Source: Anaerolineae bacterium | GTDB lineage: Bacteria > Chloroflexota > Anaerolineae > JAADDB01 | DNA length: 7,914 nt | Assembly (NCBI GenBank): GCA_015489285.1 | Contig: WGAA01000337.1 | Span: 1-7,914, forward strand | Direction of reading: 5' to 3' | In this document: positions 1 to 5,171 of the stretch, in pieces | Layout of the letters: the number at the start of each line of letters is the position of its first letter | How positions within the stretch are numbered: the stretch's first letter is position 1 | Made by a program: the position numbers and the translations under genes | The notes under the pieces: model-generated | Seen by the model: the letters and a program-made list of their open reading frames with translations, nothing else | Told to the model about the DNA's origin: nothing | The model's database searches: none

Positions 1-1847
1 GCTCCCGTGGGGCCTGCCGTCCCCGCGGGACCGGCGCCGGGGGCTTGCTGCTGGTAGAGCTGCTGGGTCAGCGCGTGACTGGCCTGTTGCAGCTGCTCGG
101 TCAGCGAGCGGATGCGCTGGATATCTTCCGTGTCCTTCGCGGCCCGCAGCTCGCTGATCAGGTTCTCGATCTGCATGCGGTCGGCCGCGGGCACCTTGTC
201 GCCCAGCTCCTTCAGGGCCTTCTCCACCGCATAGATGACCGAGTCCGCCTGGTTGCGGGCGTCGGCCAGCTCGCGGCGTCGGCGGTCTTCTTCCGCGTGC
301 TGTTCGGCCTCACGGATCATCCGCTGGATATCTTCCTCGGTCAGGTTCGTGCTGGCCTGGATGGTGATCTTCTGCTCCTTGCCCGTGGCCAGATCCTTCG
401 CGGTCACGTTCAGGATGCCGTTGGCGTCGATGTCAAAGGTCACCTCGATCTGCGGGACGCCACGGGGTGCGGGCGGAATGCCCTCCAGCCGGAATTGACC
501 CAGGAGCATGTTGTCCCGAGCCATCGGCCGTTCACCCTGGTACACCCGGATGTCCACCGCGGTCTGGTTGTCCTCGGCCGTGGTGAAGATCTCGCTCTTG
601 CGGGTCGGGATGGTGGTGTTGCGCGGGATGAGAACCGTCATCACGCCACCCAGGGTCTCCACGCCCAGGCTCAGCGGCGTCACGTCCAGCAGGAGGACGT
701 CCTTCACCTCGCCGGTGAGCACGCCGCCCTGGATGGCCGCACCCACGGCCACCACCTCATCCGGGTTCACGCCCTTGTGCGGTTCCTTCCCCGTGAGCTT
801 GCGGACCAGTTCCTGGACCATGGGCATTCGGGTGGAACCGCCGACGAGGACCACCTCGTCGATCTGGTCCTTGGTCAACTTCGCGTCCCGCAGCGCCTGC
901 TCGAAGGGCCCCACACACCGCTGGAGCAAGTCTTCCGTCAGCTGCTCGAACTTGGCCCGGGTAAGCTTCATCTGCAAGTGCTTAGGCCCGGTTGCATCCG
1001 CGGTGATGAAGGGCAGGTTGATCTCCGTCTCCGTCACCGTGGAGAGCTCGATCTTCGCCTTTTCCGCGGCCTCCTTCAACCGCTGCAGGGCCTGACGGTC
1101 CTGGCTCAGGTCGATTCCGTATTCCTTCTTGAACTCCTCGATCATCCACTGGACGATCCGCTGATCCCAGTCATCACCGCCCAGGTGGGTATCGCCGGCC
1201 GTTGCCTTCACCTCGATGACCCCATCCCCGACCTCCAGGATGGAGACGTCGAAGGTACCGCCACCCAGGTCGAAGACCAGAATCGTCTCGTTCGTCTTCT
1301 TGTCCAGGCCGTAGGCCAGTGCCGCGGCCGTCGGCTCGTTGATGATGCGCTTCACATCGAAGCCGGCGATCCGGCCCGCGTCCTTCGTCGCCTGGCGCTG
1401 GCTGTCGTTGAAGTACGCGGGAACGGTGATGACCGCTTCCTTCACCTCCTCACCCAGGTACGCCTCGGCATCCCGCTTCAACTTCTGCAGGATCATGGCC
1501 GAGATCTCCTGGGGAGTGAACTCCTTCCCGACAACGGGAACGTACACGCGCACATCACCGGCCGGTCCTTTGACCACCTTGTAAGGCACGCGCTTTATTT
1601 CATCCTGGACCTCCTCCCATCGGCGGCCGATGAACCGTTTGATGGAGTAGATGGTGTTCTCCGGATTGACAATGGCCTGTCGCTTCGCGGGCAGACCGAC
1701 CAAGCGTTCGCCCGTCTTGGTGAACGCGACAACCGAGGGCGTCGTGCGCCCACCTTCCGCGTTCGGGATAACCGTGGGCTCACTGCCCTCCATGACCGCC
1801 ATACAGGAGTTGGTCGTACCCAGGTCGATGCCTAAGATCTTTCCCAT
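1..1847 (-). CDS. dnaK: Molecular chaperone DnaK (Hsp70), C-terminus cut by window edge
   Basis: Cytosolic ATP-driven chaperone that binds exposed hydrophobic segments of unfolded proteins and works with DnaJ and GrpE. The reading frame is open from the ATG at 1847 to base 1 with no stop, giving 615 visible residues. Bacterial DnaKs are about 610-640, so only a short acidic tail is missing. The ATPase domain shows GIDLGTTNS (6-14), NEPTAAALAYGLD (170-182), VFDLGGGTFDVS (191-202) and VLVGGSTRMP (333-342). The interdomain linker LLLDVTP (385-391) is followed by the peptide-binding beta domain (PLSLGVET, TTIPTRKSEIF, GERPMARDN) and a charged helical lid. The visible end, from about residue 596, is Gln/Ala/Gly/Pro-rich, the usual disordered linker. 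A segment after IGRR (about 76-99), absent from Firmicute and actinobacterial DnaKs, is present. No grpE lies upstream, so dnaK starts its own transcript. Family assignment is certain. Confidence 0.98.
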   Translation of the reverse strand, partial: MGKILGIDLGTTNSCMAVMEGSEPTVIPNAEGGRTTPSVVAFTKTGERLVGLPAKRQAIVNPENTIYSIKRFIGRRWEEVQDEIKRVPYKVVKGPAGDVRVYVPVVGKEFTPQEISAMILQKLKRDAEAYLGEEVKEAVITVPAYFNDSQRQATKDAGRIAGFDVKRIINEPTAAALAYGLDKKTNETILVFDLGGGTFDVSILEVGDGVIEVKATAGDTHLGGDDWDQRIVQWMIEEFKKEYGIDLSQDRQALQRLKEAAEKAKIELSTVTETEINLPFITADATGPKHLQMKLTRAKFEQLTEDLLQRCVGPFEQALRDAKLTKDQIDEVVLVGGSTRMPMVQELVRKLTGKEPHKGVNPDEVVAVGAAIQGGVLTGEVKDVLLLDVTPLSLGVETLGGVMTVLIPRNTTIPTRKSEIFTTAEDNQTAVDIRVYQGERPMARDNMLLGQFRLEGIPPAPRGVPQIEVTFDIDANGILNVTAKDLATGKEQKITIQASTNLTEEDIQRMIREAEQHAEEDRRRRELADARNQADSVIYAVEKALKELGDKVPAADRMQIENLISELRAAKDTEDIQRIRSLTEQLQQASHALTQQLYQQQAPGAGPAGTAGPTG

Positions 1848-1855
1848 CGCTCTCG

Positions 1856-1863
1856 CCTCCTTT
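1856..1863 (-). promoter_or_regulatory. Shine-Dalgarno of dnaK
   Basis: Read on the minus strand this is AAAGGAGG, eight bases before the ATG at 1847. It is a near-perfect anti-16S match and fixes the dnaK start, which also begins exactly at the family N-terminus (MGKILGIDLGTT). Confidence 0.88.
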
Positions 1864-1879
1864 TCCTTGCCTCTATCTT

Positions 1880-1892
1880 CCCCCTATGGGGG
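1880..1892. repeat. GC hairpin CCCCC-TAT-GGGGG in the dnaK leader
   Basis: A perfect 5-bp inverted repeat with a 3-base loop, followed by 16 bases before the dnaK Shine-Dalgarno. In a transcript from the proposed dnaK promoter it would form a short, strong stem in the 5' UTR. It has no U-tract and does not cover the ribosome binding site, so neither a terminator nor a classical RNA thermometer is shown. Its role is unknown. Confidence 0.5.
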
Positions 1893-1898
1893 CGAATT

Positions 1899-1918
1899 CC
1901 TGCATATAATGCCTGCAT
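1899..1918. repeat. CCTGCAT direct repeat pair around a TATAAT box
   Basis: CCTGCAT occurs at 1899-1905 and 1912-1918, a 13-bp period. Between them lies TATAAT (1905-1910, plus strand) inside the inverted repeat GCAT-ATA-ATGC (1902-1912). No good -35 element sits 16-18 bp upstream of that TATAAT on the plus strand. The repeat falls just downstream of the proposed dnaK start point, so it could be a repressor site or a leader RNA element. This is a pattern seen in the sequence with no assigned function. Confidence 0.4.
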
Positions 1919-1932
1919 GTTTTCTGCTCCCT

Positions 1933-1986
1933 ATTATCCGCAAGGGGCGTTAGATTAGCGCAAGCACTGTGTTAGCTTTTTGTTAG
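1933..1986 (-). promoter_or_regulatory. Candidate dnaK promoter: four 11-bp-spaced repeats plus -10 box
   Basis: On the minus strand four hexamers occur with exactly five bases between each: CTAACA (1981-1986), CTAACA (1970-1975), CTTGCG (1959-1964) and CTAACG (1948-1953). Nine bases further on is GATAAT (1933-1938), five of six matches to the sigma-70 -10 consensus, with no good -35 at 17 bp. Helically phased direct repeats replacing the -35 and ending about 10 bp before the -10 are the known layout of PhoB/PhoP-type OmpR-family activators (Pho boxes). Expected transcription start is near 1925, giving a leader of about 80 bases. The repeats could instead serve the divergent HPt gene. The binding protein is inferred, not shown. 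Confidence 0.5.
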
Positions 1987-2050
1987 ACGCGCGTCCCTCG
2001 TATCCTCCACACGCCTTTTGCGTCTTCAATGGTGAAACCACGGTCCGCAA

Positions 2051-2067
2051 GGGGAGGAGGGAGGAGG
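2051..2067 (+). promoter_or_regulatory. Extended purine Shine-Dalgarno tract of the HPt gene
   Basis: An uninterrupted G/A run contains AGGAGG at 2055-2060, nine bases before GTG at 2070, and a second AGGAGG at 2062-2067, too close to that GTG. It is the main reason for preferring GTG 2070 over ATG 2094. The ATG has a weaker GGGGAG (2082-2087) six bases upstream. Confidence 0.6.
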
Positions 2068-2069
2068 TC

Positions 2070-2465
2070 GTGAAAGAGCCCGGGGAGCGCGCGATGAATC
2101 CATACCTGGAAGTTCTCGACCGACGAGCCTTTGACCAGTTCGTCGCCCTGTGGGGGGAGGATGCCGGGGAAATCATACGCGAAATCGTCACTATGTACCT
2201 GGACGCCGGCCCCCACACACTGGAGGAGATCCGCCTCGCCCTCGACGCGGAGGATCTCCCGGAGGCTCGCCGTCTGGCCCACTCCTTCAAAGCCAACAGC
2301 GCCACCGTAGGGGCCCACCGCCTCGCGCTCCTGTGTCAGCGCCTGGAAGATGCCGCGAAAGAGGGACGCAAAGACGAGGCTTACGCGCTCCTCCAGGACG
2401 TGGAACGTGAGTTCGAGCTGGTCCAGAAAGCCCTGCAAAACGTCCTCAGCGTATTCGGCGTGTAA
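2070..2465 (+). CDS. Stand-alone histidine phosphotransfer (HPt) domain protein
   Basis: A 131-residue all-helical cytosolic protein (123 if started at ATG 2094). HPt proteins relay a phosphoryl group between response-regulator receiver domains, or from a hybrid histidine kinase to a regulator. The phosphorylation-site helix is clear: RLAHSFKANS at residues 68-77, with the phosphoacceptor His at 71 and the conserved Lys three residues later. TVGAHRLALLCQRLE follows, the typical second half of the four-helix bundle. The usual small Gly after the Lys is Ala here, a tolerated change. No kinase or receiver domain is fused to it and no cognate kinase lies in the window, so it is an orphan relay. 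It diverges from dnaK across a region with a candidate response-regulator site. A plus-strand promoter is not convincing: TATCCT at 2001 and TTGTTA at 1980 are only 15 bp apart. Domain call is strong; partner unknown. Confidence 0.88.
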   Translation: MKEPGERAMNPYLEVLDRRAFDQFVALWGEDAGEIIREIVTMYLDAGPHTLEEIRLALDAEDLPEARRLAHSFKANSATVGAHRLALLCQRLEDAAKEGRKDEAYALLQDVEREFELVQKALQNVLSVFGV

Positions 2466-2469
2466 GGCT

Positions 2470-2505
2470 GCGCCTCCAGTGCCGACGTCCTCACCGGCGC
2501 CTGAC
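2470..2505 (+). repeat. 36-bp imperfect direct repeat, copy A
   Basis: This starts four bases after the HPt stop codon and matches copy B (2728-2763) at 29 of 36 positions without gaps, counted by eye. Shared blocks include GCCGACGT, TCACCG and CGCCTGAC. It ends directly in the first heptad block. It may mark the edge of an intergenic repeat element. Confidence 0.6.
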
Positions 2506-2529
2506 GCATGACGGGTGACGAATGACGTC
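2502..2529 (+). repeat. Heptad tandem repeat block I (TGACGNN x4)
   Basis: Four consecutive heptads, TGACGCA, TGACGGG, TGACGAA and TGACGTC, all with an invariant TGACG core. It resembles the short tandemly repeated heptanucleotides described in filamentous cyanobacteria. It overlaps the last bases of copy A by four bases. No coding potential is seen. Confidence 0.75.
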
Positions 2530-2538
2530 ACGAGCGAC

Positions 2539-2560
2539 GCCGGGCGCTAAACCGCCCGGC
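2539..2560. terminator. Perfect 8-bp GC hairpin between convergent genes
   Basis: GCCGGGCG pairs with CGCCCGGC around the loop CTAAAC. It lies downstream of both convergent genes, 73 bases after the HPt stop and about 240 bases after the epimerase stop. This position suits a bidirectional transcription stop or mRNA 3'-end stabiliser. No T-run follows on either strand, so it is not a canonical intrinsic terminator. It may instead belong to the surrounding repeat element. Confidence 0.45.
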
Positions 2561-2572
2561 TCATCCTAGCGA

Positions 2573-2585
2573 AGGCCTGCGGCCT
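2573..2585. repeat. Small inverted repeat AGGCC-TGC-GGCCT
   Basis: A 5-bp perfect stem with a three-base loop, 12 bases after the larger hairpin and just before heptad block II. With the larger stem it makes the 2530-2590 spacer highly structured. Function unknown. Confidence 0.4.
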
Positions 2586-2590
2586 CCGGC

Positions 2591-2618
2591 TAACGAGTGA
2601 CGAGTAACGAGTAACTAC
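2591..2618 (+). repeat. Heptad tandem repeat block II (TRACGAG x3 plus a decayed unit)
   Basis: TAACGAG, TGACGAG and TAACGAG are followed by the decayed unit TAACTAC. It shares the T-N-A-C-G core with blocks I and III but has its own preferred ending (GAG), as expected if each block expanded locally. The spacer 2619-2665 that follows has a TAGCG/CGCTA inverted repeat (2620-2624 and 2640-2644) and nothing else recognisable. Confidence 0.7.
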
Positions 2619-2665
2619 CTAGCGTGGACACAAGGCTATCGCTACAGAGCCAACTTATCTTCGAA

Positions 2666-2714
2666 TTACGCATTACGCATCACGCATTACGGATCACGTA
2701 TCACGCATCACGTC
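2666..2714 (+). repeat. Heptad tandem repeat block III (TYACGNN x7)
   Basis: Seven consecutive heptads with no indels: TTACGCA, TTACGCA, TCACGCA, TTACGGA, TCACGTA, TCACGCA and TCACGTC. Position 2 is always C or T here, whereas it is G or A in blocks I and II. The block ends 13 bases before copy B of the 36-bp repeat. No spacer/repeat alternation exists, so it is not CRISPR. Confidence 0.8.
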
Positions 2715-2727
2715 ATCAAGCCGAGCT

Positions 2728-2763
2728 ACGCCTGCAACGCCGACGTTTTCACCGCCGCCTGAC
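2728..2763 (+). repeat. 36-bp imperfect direct repeat, copy B
   Basis: The second copy lies 258 bp from copy A with 29 of 36 identical bases. Copies A and B bracket all three heptad blocks and both hairpins, so 2470-2763 behaves as one bounded unit of about 294 bp. The remaining 2764-2800 before the epimerase stop shows nothing recognisable. Confidence 0.6.
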
Positions 2764-2800
2764 CCCCGACATATCGAGCCCCGGCCTTCGGCAGCCTCGC

Positions 2801-3883
2801 CTACACCTCCCCCATTCCCTGGTCCCGGTACCACCTCACCGCCTCGGCAAAGGCTTCGGCCAGGGAGGACTGGGGCATCCCCAGGGACTCCACGGCCTTG
2901 CGGGGGTTGGCCGTCAGCGCCACCGGCCCCCCACCCGTCACGCCGGAACCCCGGAACGCCCGACGCACCCGTCCCACCCATGCCCGTAGCCTCCCGGGAG
3001 GCGGCGGCAGGGGGGAAGGGATGCCCGCGGCCTCGACCACATAAGCGACGAAATCCCGCAACGTCAAATTGCCCTCCAGGTGCCCCAGGATATACCGCTC
3101 CCCCACCCGACCCCGGAGCGCGGCCAGGATCATCCCCTCGGCCACATCCCGGGCCGGCACCACATTCATCCCTCCCGGTGGGAAGGAGGGCACCCGACCG
3201 GCGAGCACGTCCAGGACGCGGCGGCCCGTGGGGGACGGCCGCCAATCGAACGCGCCCACAGGGGCCGTGGGATTCACCACCACAACGGGCGCGCCCATCC
3301 GAGCCCACGTCAGCGCGGCCACCTCCCCCAGGTGTTTACTGCGCACATAGTGACTGGCCGTCGCCCACAAGTTGAACGGCTCTTCCTCGTCGGGAGGGCG
3401 GCCGTCCTTCCGCCGTCCGATGACCCCGATCGTGCTCGTGTGCACAATGCGGGACACCCCCTCATCCCAGGCCCACTTCACCAGCGCGCGCACAAGCCCC
3501 ACATTCACCCGGTACAATGCCCCCACATCCTCCGGGCGCTGACTGTACAGGGCGGCCAGGTGGAACAACACATCCGCATCCCGCAGCGCCGCTCGGACGA
3601 ACGCCTCATCCTCCAAATGCCCCCGGCGTACCTCCACATCCAGACCGTCCAGCACCCGCACATCCGACGTCGGGCGCACCAGAGCCCGCACATGGACCCC
3701 CCGGCGCAACAACGCGCGCACGAGATGCGCGCCCAGGAACCCGTTCGCGCCCGTCACCACAGCCACACTCAACCGTCCCAGAACCGGCTGCGCCTGAGTC
3801 CGCACGCGATAACGGCGCACATAACGATACCGGTCGTAAGGGCTCTCCCGGATGACCCCCAGCGTCCCCTGCTTCACCTTCAT
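2801..3883 (-). CDS. HpnA-like NAD(P)-dependent sugar epimerase/reductase (extended SDR)
   Basis: A 360-residue extended short-chain dehydrogenase that uses NAD(P) to epimerise, dehydrate or reduce a sugar-like substrate. The nucleotide-binding Rossmann motif is TGANGFLG (44-51). The active site has Ser150 in HTSTIGV and the pair Tyr179/Lys183 in HYVRSKH. VRALVRPTSD (65-74), VVVNPTAPVG (201-210), SPTGRRVLD (217-225) and GERYILG (261-267) match the layout of HpnA, the hopanoid-associated epimerase, and related dihydroflavonol-reductase-like proteins. The start at ATG 3883 overlaps the upstream radical SAM stop (ATGA) and has AGGTGG five bases before it. This leaves about 37 extra basic, Tyr-rich residues before the Rossmann fold, unusual for the family. 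A later TTG or GTG start just before the Rossmann strand is possible. It is the last gene of the operon. Fold and cofactor are sure; the substrate is not. Confidence 0.9.
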   Translation of the reverse strand: MKVKQGTLGVIRESPYDRYRYVRRYRVRTQAQPVLGRLSVAVVTGANGFLGAHLVRALLRRGVHVRALVRPTSDVRVLDGLDVEVRRGHLEDEAFVRAALRDADVLFHLAALYSQRPEDVGALYRVNVGLVRALVKWAWDEGVSRIVHTSTIGVIGRRKDGRPPDEEEPFNLWATASHYVRSKHLGEVAALTWARMGAPVVVVNPTAPVGAFDWRPSPTGRRVLDVLAGRVPSFPPGGMNVVPARDVAEGMILAALRGRVGERYILGHLEGNLTLRDFVAYVVEAAGIPSPLPPPPGRLRAWVGRVRRAFRGSGVTGGGPVALTANPRKAVESLGMPQSSLAEAFAEAVRWYRDQGMGEV

Positions 3884-3894
3884 GGTATCCACCT
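3880..3894 (-). promoter_or_regulatory. Coupled stop/start (ATGA) with Shine-Dalgarno, radical SAM to epimerase
   Basis: On the minus strand the TGA of the radical SAM gene and the ATG of the epimerase share 3880-3883. AGGTGG at 3889-3894 lies five bases upstream, within the codons for the C-terminal WRRW. This is the typical layout for translational coupling or reinitiation. Confidence 0.8.
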
Positions 3895-5160
3895 GCGCCA
3901 ACGACGCCACCACGGTCCCTTCGGGGGATAGCGATGCGCGGCCAACCGCGCCTCCCATCGCTGCAACACCTCCTCAGGCAGCGGGGTAAAGGGGATGGGA
4001 TGTACTCCCGGGTACGCGGTGAACCGCTTCACACTCACGTAATGGGGGCGATACTTCCGCAGGAACGCCTCCGTCGCGGCCAGCTCCTCCTCCGTCTCCC
4101 CCACCCCCGTCACGATGAACGCGTGGCAGACCAGATTCACCTCACGGCACGTCCGGATCGCCCGGGCCGCGGCCTCCACGTACGCCTCCCCTGCCGCCAC
4201 GTCGGGCACCCGTTGCCAGCGGGCCAGGAGGGAAGGGCTCACCACCTCCAACCCCAACTTCACCTGAGTGCACCCGGCCCCCTTCATCGCCCGGAGCACC
4301 TCCGGCGTCAAATGCTCCGGCCGGTCCTCCACCTCCCAGGGAGGGAAAGGCCGCCCGCGTTCCCGCAGCGCCCGGGTGAACGCAAACACCCACTCGGGAT
4401 CCGCGGCAAACACGGGGTCCCGGAAAATGTGGCGCTCCTTGCGAAACGTGCGCCACAGCCAGAACAACTCCTCGGCCACCGCCTCCGGGTCCCGTGACCG
4501 TCGGGGCCGTCCCCACCCCACCACATACGGGCACCACCGACACATAGCATCGCACCCTCGGCTTCCCCACAAGGTCAAAAACGTGTACCCATCGGTGGGG
4601 AGCGCATCCCACGCGGGGCGAGGCAATACAGGGTTAGGGGGAATCCGCACAGCGGCGGGCTGTGCCCGCACCCCCGCCCGCCAGAACCCGGGCGCGTCGT
4701 CACCGGATTGGAGTGCGTCCAGCGCCGCGACCACACCCCACTCCGCGTCCCCCACCAACAACGCATCGGCCACCGCGGTCCACTCCTCGTAGGGCAAAAA
4801 GTGGGCCCCCGTGCCGAAGAGCACCCGAGGGACATGGGGCAACTCCCGGCCCAGCGCGTGGAGAAAACGATAATCCGCATCCCACGTCTTCGGCGTCACC
4901 TGAACCAGGAAGACATCCGGCGCGTGGGCCCGCAACAGGGCCAGCGTCGCGGGCAACGTCAGATCCTGCCCCACCGCGTCCACCGCACCGACAACGTACC
5001 CTGCCGCGCGCAGCGCGGCCACCCCATAGGCAATCGTCTGGGGGGGATAGAAAAAGGCCCGGGGGGTCGGCATCGTCAACCCCATGCCGCCCGTCGCCTC
5101 CCGATTCGCCGTCGTCCCGGGCAACGACGGCGGGTTGATGAACAAAACCGTCCGGATCAT
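3880..5160 (-). CDS. B12-binding-type radical SAM enzyme (class B-like)
   Basis: A 426-residue cytosolic iron-sulfur enzyme that cleaves S-adenosylmethionine to start radical chemistry. Class B members with an N-terminal cobalamin-binding fold methylate or rearrange unreactive carbons (for example BchE-like and HpnJ/HpnP-like enzymes). Residues 1-150 have the family opening VLFINPPS (5-12), then AYGVAALRAAGYVV (44-57), and later VLFGTGAHFLP (113-123) with DALLVGDAEWGV (132-143), equal to the usual G-x-H and GE positions. The [4Fe-4S] site is CDAMCRWC, CxxxCxxC at Cys203, 207 and 210. Further barrel strands are HIFRDPVF (244-251), PPWEVEDRPEHL (273-284) and VKLGLEVVSP (300-309). The classical DxHxxG lower-ligand motif is absent, so B12 may bind base-off without His, or not at all. 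The ATG at 5160 was chosen because it matches the family N-terminus and overlaps the preceding stop. Reaction unknown. Confidence 0.9.
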   Translation of the reverse strand: MIRTVLFINPPSLPGTTANREATGGMGLTMPTPRAFFYPPQTIAYGVAALRAAGYVVGAVDAVGQDLTLPATLALLRAHAPDVFLVQVTPKTWDADYRFLHALGRELPHVPRVLFGTGAHFLPYEEWTAVADALLVGDAEWGVVAALDALQSGDDAPGFWRAGVRAQPAAVRIPPNPVLPRPAWDALPTDGYTFLTLWGSRGCDAMCRWCPYVVGWGRPRRSRDPEAVAEELFWLWRTFRKERHIFRDPVFAADPEWVFAFTRALRERGRPFPPWEVEDRPEHLTPEVLRAMKGAGCTQVKLGLEVVSPSLLARWQRVPDVAAGEAYVEAAARAIRTCREVNLVCHAFIVTGVGETEEELAATEAFLRKYRPHYVSVKRFTAYPGVHPIPFTPLPEEVLQRWEARLAAHRYPPKGPWWRRWRRWIP

Positions 5161-5171
5161 GGCACCCTTCC
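5157..5171 (-). promoter_or_regulatory. Coupled stop/start (ATGA) with Shine-Dalgarno, membrane protein to radical SAM
   Basis: On the minus strand the TGA of the membrane protein and the ATG of the radical SAM gene share 5157-5160. GGAAGG lies at 5166-5171, five bases upstream. The geometry is the same as at the other two junctions. Confidence 0.8.

Noticed and set aside
45..1835. 596-codon open frame on the plus strand
   Set aside because: It is in codon register with dnaK on the opposite strand. Long antisense frames over Hsp70 genes are a known by-product of strong codon bias (few Leu/Ser codons whose complement is a stop). The protein has no recognisable domain.
1848..2069. CIRCE (HrcA) operator for dnaK
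   Set aside because: I looked for TTAGCACTC-N9-GAGTGCTAA. Only TTAG fragments occur, and they form direct repeats rather than an inverted pair.
1983..2531. 182-codon minus-strand frame over the HPt gene
   Set aside because: It is antisense to a clear HPt domain, has no convincing ribosome binding site and no recognisable domain.
2502..2714. CRISPR array
   Set aside because: The units are 7 bp, contiguous and degenerate. There are no unique spacers and no cas gene.
2624..2989. Plus-strand frame across heptad block III into the epimerase gene
   Set aside because: Its first third only translates the heptad repeat and the rest is antisense to the epimerase.
3080..3931. 283-codon plus-strand frame opposite the epimerase
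   Set aside because: Low-complexity His/Pro/Arg translation antisense to a well-supported dehydrogenase.
3884..3958. Longer N-terminus for the epimerase from 3958
   Set aside because: It would overlap the radical SAM gene by 79 bases and lengthen an already unusual extension. ATG 3883 has the overlap and a good Shine-Dalgarno.
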